Part shown: positions 41,559 to 49,400 of the stretch, in pieces | Layout of the letters: every line of letters begins with the position of its first letter | Position numbering within the stretch: the stretch's first letter is position 1 | Assembly: GCA_025937785.1 (NCBI GenBank) | Contig: JAICQQ010000017.1 | Span: 1-64,000 of the forward strand | Length of the DNA stretch: 64,000 nucleotides | Direction: 5' to 3' | Origin: Polyangiaceae bacterium | GTDB taxonomy: Bacteria > Myxococcota_A > Polyangia > Polyangiales > Polyangiaceae | Translations under genes and position numbers: made by a program | The notes under the pieces: model-generated | Databases searched by the model: none | What the model was told of the DNA's origin: nothing | What the model saw: only the letters and a program-made list of their open reading frames with translations

Positions 41559-42959
41559 GTGGGGCGGGCACGTCGCGGAACGGTTGAGCGGGACACATCC
41601 GGGCGATTCGCTGCGCGTGTCACGGTTGGCGTGCAGACCCAAGCGGGGGTTGTCATGCGGCGACCTCGCGTAGCACTGCCGAGTGCCATGACTGCGCGCG
41701 AGGCCAAGCGCTTCGCGCAAGGCCTGTCCAACGAGCTCCGCAGTCGCACCCTCACCGAAGACGAGTACCAGCGACTCATCCAGCAGCGCCCGCTCGGACG
41801 TACGGTCCGTGATTTCGTCGAACACATCTACCTCCCGCGCCGCGCCGACTTCGCCGCCGCACACTACGAGCCCACGTGGTGGCGTTTGCACATCCTGCCC
41901 ATCCTCGGCGACGAAGACATCGCTACTTTCAGCGCCGAGCCACTCCGCAAGCTGGTGAACCATCTGGATCAGCGAGCAGCGGATCCGAACACCAAGTTCA
42001 CCGAGAAGACGGCCGCCAATATCTGGGGCCTGGTGCGGAAGTTCTGCTCGGAGCTTCAGCGAAGCAAGGACCCCGAGCTCCGCCTCCGCGACGACAACCC
42101 CGCCCTAGCCGTGCAAGGCCCCAACCACGGGAACGACAAGGCGAAGCACTGGCTCTACCCCCGTGAGCTTGGCACGCTGGTCGGGCACACCGACACCCCC
42201 CTCGAGCTCGCTCGCTTCGCCGCTGGCTGCGTTTACCTGTTCGCCCGCCCCGGCGAGGTCCTCGGCCTCGAGTGGGGTCACTCGATCGACCTAAAGCATC
42301 AGATGGTCCGTATCGACCGAGCAGTCTCGGAGCGCGACGGCACCCTCCGACCCCACACCAAGACGGGCGACGTCCGCGAGTTCGAGATCCCCGACGTGCT
42401 CATGCCGATGCTGAGAGCCATGCAAATCGAACAGGACGGCACCGGCTTGCTCTTCAACCGAGAAAAGAAGCGCCCCCAGTACCTCCGAGCAGCCCTCCTG
42501 GCTGCCGGCATCGACCGCCACGAGCTGCACCACTCCACCGACCGCTCGCTGGCCATCCGCATGCACGACCTCCGAGCCAGCGGCATCACCTACCTGGCCA
42601 TGGCTGGTTACTCGGACGACGACATTCGAGAGCGGGCCGGTCACGCCGACTTCAACACCACCCTGCTCTACATCCGGCGTGGAAAGCGGGCGAGTCGCTT
42701 CGTCGGGCAGCCATTCGCCCCCCTGCCGTCGCGCCTGGGGGACGATAACGTCCGGGATATCGTCCAGCCGCTCGCGGATTCGGCTTTTTCCTTTGCTCCA
42801 GCGGTAGGACTCGAACCTACGACGCCGTTCGCGGTAGCGGGCGCTCGTTGGCGAACTCGTAGAGCGGACCTCGCAGGAGGTCGCCACGCCAATCGCCGAG
42901 GTGCAGCAGGCTTTCTTCGAGGGAGCGGCCTTCGAGCAAGTCGTCGCGCACGCGCTTGA
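41559..42959 (+). CDS. int: Tyrosine recombinase/integrase, C-terminus rewritten by integration
   Basis: 466 aa as it stands (GTG start). All catalytic residues are visible: Arg230 (FARPGEV), Lys268 (HTKTGDV), His336 and Arg339 (HDLRASG), His362 (AGHADFN) and the nucleophile Tyr371 (TTLLYIR). The att repeat lies within the frame (residues about 412-419, APAVGLE). The last 47 residues (from 42816) are therefore encoded by chromosomal DNA, antisense to the end of RNase D, and are not the native tail. The native tail is inferred to be the frame at 441-806. Catalytic residues precede the repeat, so the integrated form may still be active. Confidence 0.92.
   Translation: MGRARRGTVERDTSGRFAARVTVGVQTQAGVVMRRPRVALPSAMTAREAKRFAQGLSNELRSRTLTEDEYQRLIQQRPLGRTVRDFVEHIYLPRRADFAAAHYEPTWWRLHILPILGDEDIATFSAEPLRKLVNHLDQRAADPNTKFTEKTAANIWGLVRKFCSELQRSKDPELRLRDDNPALAVQGPNHGNDKAKHWLYPRELGTLVGHTDTPLELARFAAGCVYLFARPGEVLGLEWGHSIDLKHQMVRIDRAVSERDGTLRPHTKTGDVREFEIPDVLMPMLRAMQIEQDGTGLLFNREKKRPQYLRAALLAAGIDRHELHHSTDRSLAIRMHDLRASGITYLAMAGYSDDDIRERAGHADFNTTLLYIRRGKRASRFVGQPFAPLPSRLGDDNVRDIVQPLADSAFSFAPAVGLEPTTPFAVAGARWRTRRADLAGGRHANRRGAAGFLRGSGLRASRRARA
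42793..42815. repeat. Right attachment-site repeat (attR core)
   Basis: Identical to 418-440. With the adjoining chromosomal bases the minus strand forms a perfect tRNA T-arm: stem gtagg/cctac around loop ttcgagt, then cgctgga, g. No matching tRNA 5' half (acceptor tccagcg, D or anticodon arm) exists upstream, because that DNA is the end of RNase D. It lies 1 bp from the RNase D stop codon (42817-42819). Confidence 0.88.
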
Positions 42960-43959
42960 GCATGCGGCCCGGGAACACGAGATCGGGGGCTGCGGAGACG
43001 CGCGTGCAGACCTCGGCGCGGGCCATGCCGAGCCAGGCTTCGATGCGGAACTCTTCGAATGTGGCGTAGGGGGCCGGATCGATGGGCACGAAGTCTTCGG
43101 CTTTCGCGTTGTCGGCGGCGGCTTGGAGCAGTTGGGTGAAGCGCGCGCCGTGGCGGATGGCCCAGCCTCGGTGGACGCCCTTGATGCGGGCGAGGTCGTC
43201 GCTCGACGCCGGCACGCGGCTGGCGATGGCCATCATGGTTTTGGCATCCGGGGCGTGGCGCCGCTCGTCGGGGGGTCGCTGATTGTACCAGTCGATCAGA
43301 AAGCGCAGGGCCGCTTGCGTGCGGCGGTTCAGCTGCCAGGCGTTGCGAAACGAGGCGAGGCTGAGCTCGGGTTCGGTGGACACGACCGGTTGCGCTACCT
43401 CGCGCGACGCCTGATGAATGGCGGGGATCCGCCCCAGCGCGTCGGCGCGTTCGCCCAACGCTTCGCGTAGCGCGGGCAAATGTTCGATATCGCTGGCGGC
43501 GTAGCGTAGCTGCGATTCCGGCAGCGGCCGCCGGAGCCAATCATCGGCTTGGTGGGGCTTGCCCGTACGCAACCCGAGCAGGCGGAACTTCAGGTAGCTC
43601 AGGGAGACGGAGGCCTCTGGGCTCAAGAGCGCCCACGCCACCTGCGTGTCGAACACCTGGGTGGGCGGCTCGATCCCGAGTCGCTCGACGAGCAGCTCGA
43701 TGTCCTGCAGGCCGGCGTGCAGCACCCACTCGCAGCTCTGTTCGGAGAAGGCCTGCTTGAGCGGCGACAGATCCCGGAGGCGCAGTGCGTCGACGAGAAA
43801 GACCTCATCGGGTGCAGCGCCGTCGCGAGCGATCTGCACCAAGCTCAGCTTCTTACCGGCCTTGCTGGAATCGAACTCCGTATCGAGATACAGCCGCCGT
43901 GCACCTTGCAATCGCGGCGAAAGCGCGGCGAGCTCTTGGTCTCGGTCGATAATCTTCAT
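42817..43959 (-). CDS. rnd: Ribonuclease D
   Basis: 380 aa. DEDDy 3'-5' exoribonuclease: LYLDTEFD supplies the first Asp/Glu pair, HAGLQDIELL the next Asp, and RYAASDIEHL the Tyr-x3-Asp. An HRDC domain follows (RRTQAALRFLIDWYN...ARIKGVHRGW). RNase D trims tRNA and other RNA 3' ends. The start at 43959 (MKIIDRDQ) fits the family; a longer open frame upstream has no family similarity. The stop codon touches the right att repeat, so the element inserted directly behind this gene without damaging it. Confidence 0.9.
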   Translation of the reverse strand: MKIIDRDQELAALSPRLQGARRLYLDTEFDSSKAGKKLSLVQIARDGAAPDEVFLVDALRLRDLSPLKQAFSEQSCEWVLHAGLQDIELLVERLGIEPPTQVFDTQVAWALLSPEASVSLSYLKFRLLGLRTGKPHQADDWLRRPLPESQLRYAASDIEHLPALREALGERADALGRIPAIHQASREVAQPVVSTEPELSLASFRNAWQLNRRTQAALRFLIDWYNQRPPDERRHAPDAKTMMAIASRVPASSDDLARIKGVHRGWAIRHGARFTQLLQAAADNAKAEDFVPIDPAPYATFEEFRIEAWLGMARAEVCTRVSAAPDLVFPGRMLKRVRDDLLEGRSLEESLLHLGDWRGDLLRGPLYEFANERPLPRTAS

Positions 43960-44225
43960 GAAACGGCTGAGGTCGGCTGGAACGCGCGTTGTGCGCCGCG
44001 CGCTCCGCGCTGTCAATTGGCGAGGCCGACTCGCGCCGGTGCGTAGGCGCTTTCGCGTGGGGTCAGCTCCGGGTCGCAAACAATCTCTCTGCGGGACTGT
44101 CGCGGCCCCGCCCCCTGTGCAAGAATCCGCGTCGCCATCGGCCAGAGAGCCAGCATCCAGGACTCGGCAGCTGAGTTCGATGGTTTCCTTGACAGCCCGC
44201 TCGGTTCGGGACAGCGAGAGTTCCC

Positions 44226-44894
44226 TTGTCAGCCAGTTACTTCGACGTCGACGGTACGCTTGTGGCCACCAACCTGGTGCACCCCACGCTGTACTACCTT
44301 GCGAACCAGGGGACGCCGGTGCAGATCGCGCGCCGGTTGGGCAGAGCCTTCTTCAGGGCCCCCACGATGGCGTGGGCGGAGCTGTGGGACCGCCGCGTGT
44401 TCAACGAGATGCTTTACAGCTCGTACCAGGGCATGAGTGAAGATCGCCTCGAGCTCTTGGCCGAAGACGTGTTCGAGGACGTGATTCGTCCCTCGCTTTA
44501 CCCCTACGCCAAGAGCTTGGTGCAGCAGAACAAGCGCGCGGGGCTCAAGGTGGTCTTCGTTTCTGGAGCGCTCGAGTGTGTCTTGCGCCAGCTCGCGGAT
44601 CATCTGGGCGCTGACGAGATCATCGGCAACCGGTTGGAGATGAAGAACGGGATCGCCACCGGCAAGATCCTGAAGCCCGTCGTGGCCGGTCCCGAAAAAG
44701 CGCGCCTGATTCGCGAGCATGCCAAGCGGCATGGCTACGACCTCGATGAATGTTTTGCATTCAGCGACAGTTATTCGGACGTTCCGATGCTCAGCGTGGT
44801 TGGGCATCCGGCGGCCGTGAACCCTGACAAGCGCTTGGCGCTGTTGGCACAAGCTTACAGCTGGCCGCGTTTCGACCTGACACAAGCCCTATGA
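44226..44894 (+). CDS. HAD-superfamily IB phosphatase
   Basis: 222 aa, TTG start at 44226 after gagag. HAD motifs: DVDGT (residues 7-11, nucleophile Asp7), VSGALE, and FSDSYSDVPML with the metal-binding aspartates. The IB-type family includes SerB-like and lysophospholipid- or phosphate-ester phosphatases. It is coupled (ATGA) to the LarA-like gene and heads an operon with the ElbD-like fusion, so a lipid-phosphate substrate is likely but unproven. Confidence 0.85.
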   Translation: MSASYFDVDGTLVATNLVHPTLYYLANQGTPVQIARRLGRAFFRAPTMAWAELWDRRVFNEMLYSSYQGMSEDRLELLAEDVFEDVIRPSLYPYAKSLVQQNKRAGLKVVFVSGALECVLRQLADHLGADEIIGNRLEMKNGIATGKILKPVVAGPEKARLIREHAKRHGYDLDECFAFSDSYSDVPMLSVVGHPAAVNPDKRLALLAQAYSWPRFDLTQAL

Positions 44895-46489
44895 ATCACC
44901 CCTGTGTAGTGACTTTGGAGCGCGACAGCGCTCCGCGGACCGTGTTCTCTGGCGACCAGCTGATCGAGATCGATCTGCCGGCTGGTACGCGCGTCATCTA
45001 TCCGAGGCCCACGATCGAGCCGCTCAAGGACGTCGACGCGGCGATTCGTTACGCCATCAGTCACCCGGAAAACAGCGACCCGCTCCACGCCCGACTCCGG
45101 CCCGGCATGCGCGTGACGATCGCCATCGACGACATTTCGCTGCCGCTGCCGCCGATGAAGCGGCCCGACGTGCGGGAGCGGATGCTCACCATTCTGCTCG
45201 AGCTGTTGGCGGATCACGGCATCGAAGACATCGAGATCATCGTCGCCACCGGGATTCATCGGCGCATGAAGGCCGCCGAGGTGCGCCACATGGTGGGCGA
45301 CAAGATCTTCAACGAGTTCTGGCCCGAGCGCTTGTACAACCACGACGCCGAAGACCCCGACAATATGGTCGAGGTGGGCGTCACCGAGCAGGGTGAGGTG
45401 CTCGAGTTGAACCGGCGCGCCGTCGAGAGCGATCTGTTGATTTACGCCAACATCAACTTCGTGCCGATGAACGGCGGACACAAGAGCGTCGCGGTAGGGC
45501 TCTGCAGCTACAAGAGCCTGCGCCCTCACCACAACCCGGACACGATCAGGAAGAGCGACAGCTACATGGACCCGCGCAAGTCCCAGCTCGCGCACGACAT
45601 CGCGCGGCTGGGAAAGCTCGCGAACCAGAAGCTCAATGTTTTCTGCATCGAGACCACCCTGAACAATCGCATGTTCGATCCGTCCCTCGACTTCTTGATG
45701 AAGAACGAGGACGACCTGAACGAGCGCGAGAAGGCCCTGCTGAAGGGGCTCGTGCTCTCGACCGCGCGCCTGCCGCAGAGCGCGCGGCAAGCGATCTTCG
45801 ACCGCTTCCCCGCGCCTTATGGCTGCACGGGAGTTTGGGCCGGCGAGACCGCGGCCGTGCACGAGAAGGTGATCGAGCGCAGCTTCGAACAGTACATGGT
45901 GCCCATCGAGGGCCAAGCCGACGTGCTGATCTGCCCAATCCCCTTCATCAGCCCTTACAACGTGCACGCCTACCTGAACCCGCTGTTGGTGCAGGTGCTG
46001 GCGCAGGGTTATCTGTTCAACATGTATCGCGGGGCCCCGCTCGTGAAAAAGGGTGGCACCATGATCATCACCCACCCCTGCACGGACAAGTTCGACCACG
46101 AGCAACACGCGCCGTACATCGAGTTCGTGCACCGCATTTTGCCCGAGACGCGCGACGCGCACGTGCTCAGGCACAAGTACGAAGAGAAGTTCGCCAAGAA
46201 CCCTGCCTTCATCCAGATGTTCCGGACCGGGCACGCCTATCACCCCGCGCATCCCTTCTTCATGTGGTACTGGGGCGAGAACGGGCGGCAGCACGTCGGT
46301 CGCGTGATCGTGGTCGGTGCCGACAACGAATACATTCCGAAGCTGCTCGGGTGGGAGACCGCGGCCAGCATGGACGAGGCGCTGTATCGGGCGAAGCTCG
46401 AAGACGGTCGTTCGCCCGAGATCACGCTGCTGCACGTGCCGCCCATCCTGATGGGTGACATGGCGATGCCCGTGGGAGGGCAGCGGTGA
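44891..46489 (+). CDS. LarA-like (DUF2088, lactate-racemase N-domain) protein
   Basis: 532 aa. The segment VTIAIDDISLPLPPMKRPD...IIVATGIHRRM matches the LarA/DUF2088 N-terminal fold, including the THR-like nucleotide/cofactor loop (here GIHRRM). True LarA needs a nickel-pincer cofactor made by LarBCE, none of which is nearby. The protein is longer than LarA (~425 aa) and probably has another substrate. It sits between the phosphatase (ATGA overlap) and the ElbD-like gene (GTGA overlap). Confidence 0.75.
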   Translation: MNHPCVVTLERDSAPRTVFSGDQLIEIDLPAGTRVIYPRPTIEPLKDVDAAIRYAISHPENSDPLHARLRPGMRVTIAIDDISLPLPPMKRPDVRERMLTILLELLADHGIEDIEIIVATGIHRRMKAAEVRHMVGDKIFNEFWPERLYNHDAEDPDNMVEVGVTEQGEVLELNRRAVESDLLIYANINFVPMNGGHKSVAVGLCSYKSLRPHHNPDTIRKSDSYMDPRKSQLAHDIARLGKLANQKLNVFCIETTLNNRMFDPSLDFLMKNEDDLNEREKALLKGLVLSTARLPQSARQAIFDRFPAPYGCTGVWAGETAAVHEKVIERSFEQYMVPIEGQADVLICPIPFISPYNVHAYLNPLLVQVLAQGYLFNMYRGAPLVKKGGTMIITHPCTDKFDHEQHAPYIEFVHRILPETRDAHVLRHKYEEKFAKNPAFIQMFRTGHAYHPAHPFFMWYWGENGRQHVGRVIVVGADNEYIPKLLGWETAASMDEALYRAKLEDGRSPEITLLHVPPILMGDMAMPVGGQR

Positions 46490-49400
46490 GCTCCGAGAGC
46501 GCACTCTCGAAGACGCAGAACGGGCGCCGCCCTCCGTTGGAAGTGGCCCGCCTCCTCACGGGCAAGAAGCTGGTCGTCATCGGCGGCACGGGCTTTCTGG
46601 GCAAAGTCTGGTGGGGGTTTTTGCTCGCTCGCTTCCCCGAATTCGCCCACATGTACCTGGTGGTGCGATCGAAAGAGGGGCAGAGCGCCGAGCAGCGCTT
46701 CTGGGAGAAGATCGCTACGAGTGAGGTGCTGGTCCCGCTGCGCGAGCAGTACGGGCAACATTTCGAGGCGTTCCTGAGGCAGAAGGTGACGCCGATCGTG
46801 GGCGACGTGGCGCACCCGTTCTGCGGGCTGTCGCCCGAGTTACGCGACGATCTGCGAGGCGGCGTCGCCGCCGTCGTGAACGCGGCGGGTGTGGTCGATT
46901 TCGATCCGCCGCTGGACGAAGCGCTCGACGTCAATGCGTTCGGGGTTCAAAATCTGGTGCAGCTGGCGCGCGACCTCGGCGACGTACCGCTGCTCCACAC
47001 GTCGACGTGCTACGTCGCGGGGTCGCACACGGGACCCATCGAAGAGATCGATCCTCGCGAGTTTCCGTTCCCGCGTGCCGACGAGCTCGAGCGCAGCCAC
47101 TGGGATCCCGATCGCGAGATCGCCGAATGCCTCGACGTGATCGAGCAGGCGCGTCATCGCGCCAGCGACGCGTTCCGTCAGAGCCGCTTTTTGGACGAAG
47201 CGAAGCAGAACCTGAAGGACAAAGGCGAGCCCGCGCGCGGCGCCGTGCTCGACGCGGAAGTTGCGCGCGTGAAGCGCAAGTTCGTGGAAGGCCAGCTCTC
47301 GGGCATGGGCATGGAGCGCGCCCAGTTTTGGGGCTTCCCCAACACTTACACGTACACGAAGAGCATCGGCGAGCAGATCATCGCCAGCAGCGGCTTGCCC
47401 TACACCATCGTGCGACCCGCGGTGGTCGAGTCCACGATGGAGTTCCCGTTCCCCGGCTGGAACGAGGGCATCAACACCAGCGCGCCGCTCATCTTCATCG
47501 TCCGCCAGGGCGGCTTGCAGATCCCCGGCTCGGACAACGTGCTCGACGTGATCCCGTGCGACATGGTGGCCGGCGCCATGACGCTGGCGCTCGCCGAGCT
47601 CATCGAGGGCACGGCGCCCGCGGTCTACCAAGCGGCGTCGAGTGACAGCAATCCCTGCTCGATGCGGCGCTTCTTCGAGCTGACCGGCCTCTACAAGCGG
47701 CGCTACTACCGGCGCACGGGCAAGGGCGGCCCCTTGCTGAGCTTCCTCCAGTCGCACTACGAAAGCGCGCTGCTCGACAAGGCTGCCTTCGAATCGATCG
47801 GTCCCATGACCATCGCCAAGGGTGCACGCGCGCTGTCGGGCCTGTTGAAGTCCGTCGGCGCTGGGCCGCTCGCGCCGGTGACGCGGCCGACGGCCAAGGC
47901 CATCGATTCGTTCGCCGATCAGCAGCAGCGCGTAGGCAAAATCTTGGGTGTTTTCGTGCCCTTCACCGCGCAGTACGACTACCGCTTTCGGTGCGACAAC
48001 ACGCGCGCGGCGTTCGCTCGGCTGGGTGAGCACGAGAAGCGACTGATCAACTGGACCCCCGAAGCCATCAACTGGCGCGAGTGGTTCATGGATGTCCACA
48101 TTCCGGCGCTCGAACGCCACGTGTTCCCCGAGATCGACAAGCGCCTGGAGCGGCCGCTCAAGGCGCCGCGGCGTCACGAAACGCTGGTCGCGCTGCTCGA
48201 CGAAATGGCCGATCGCTACGAGCTCGCCGTGGCCCTGCAGCGGACCGAGGTGGACGGGCTCAGCCGCATCAGCTTCCGGCAGTGGCGCGATCTCTCGATG
48301 GCCTGCGCCACGCGGCTGCGCGCGGCGGGCGTCGAGCGCGGCGATCGCGTGTTGCTCGCCGGCTCGAATCATCCCGCGTGGCCGGTGGCGTTCTTCGGCA
48401 TCCTGTTTGCCGGCGCTACCGTCGTTCCGCTCGAGTCCGGTGTCGATGCCGCGGTCGCCGAGAACCTGGCCCGTGCCTCGAAGGCACGGCTGTTCTTGGC
48501 GGACGCCGAGGTGAAAGCCCGCGTGCGCTCGCGGCTCGAGGGGTTGGTTCAGTTTGGCGAGCTGACCGACGTGTTGCACGGCCAGGGTGATCCCACCGAG
48601 CCCGTGTGGCCGGCGTCCGAAGACGTCGCGGCGCTGATCTACACCAGCGGTACCACAGGTACGCCGAAAGGCGTGATGCTGTCGCATGGCAACCTGACGG
48701 CGCTGATCGCGTCCCTGGCGCCGCTGTTCCCGCTCAGGAAGGGCGATCGCATCCTGAGCGTGCTGCCCCTGCACCACACCTTCGAGCTCACCTGCGGCAT
48801 GCTCCTGCCGCTATCGCGCGGCGCGCGCGTCATCTATCTCGACGAGCTCAACGCCGAGCGGCTGGAGTACGGCCTGAAAGCAGGGCGCATCACCGGCCTG
48901 ATCGGCGTGCCGGCTCTGTGGGAGATGCTCGAGCGGCGCATCACGAACAAGGTCGCCGAACACGGCAGCCTCGCTTCGCACGTGTTCGACTACGCGGTCG
49001 AGCTCAACCAGAGCCTGGGCAAGAACCTGGGGGTGGATGTCGGACGCGTGCTGTTCGGCCCCGTGCATCAGGGGCTCGGCGGGCACCTGCGCTTCATGGT
49101 CAGCGGTGGCGCCGCGTTGCCCGAGGCCACGCAGAAGAAGTTCGCCGGACTCGGGATGCATCTGGCAGAAGGTTACGGGCTCACGGAGGCCTCGCCGGTG
49201 CTCACGGTGGCGCTAGCCAAACCGGGTTCCCCTGCGGGGCAGGTGGGCAAGGCCATTCCAGGAGTCGAAATCCGCATCGACAAGCCGAACGCCGAAGGCG
49301 TGGGCGAGGTGCTCGCCCGCGGACCCAACGTCATGCTCGGCTACGCCGACAATCCGGAGGCGACGGCGCAGAGCATCGACGAGGACGGTTGGCTACACAC

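Larger units (their letters stand above)
418..42815. mobile_element. Integrated genomic island (tyrosine-recombinase element) carrying defence-type cargo
   Basis: A perfect 23-bp direct repeat bounds the segment (418-440 and 42793-42815). A complete tyrosine recombinase abuts the right repeat. The repeat matches the T-loop and acceptor end of a tRNA, a common target for such elements. Backbone genes (HTH, RHH, DUF3987, possible excisionase, integrase) cluster at the right end and cargo fills the rest. No relaxase, type IV secretion, terminase or capsid genes were seen, so it looks like a satellite-type or mobilisable island rather than a full conjugative element or prophage. RNase D and the ankyrin gene flank it. 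Confidence 0.88.

Noticed and set aside
42793-42870. A complete tRNA gene on the minus strand
   Set aside because: The T-arm and acceptor end are there, but no D arm, anticodon arm or 5' acceptor strand; the DNA is RNase D coding sequence.
42816-42959. C-terminal 47 residues of the integrase as a real domain
   Set aside because: This DNA is chromosomal and antisense to the end of rnd; it joins the integrase frame only because of the integration.
44855-46504. Long minus-strand open frame (549 codons)
   Set aside because: Mirror of the LarA-like gene; composition (His/Val/Arg-rich) and lack of domains mark it as a high-GC shadow.
46840-48777. Long minus-strand open frame (645 codons)
   Set aside because: Lies opposite the ElbD-like gene, which has clear domains in its own frame; typical GC-driven shadow.
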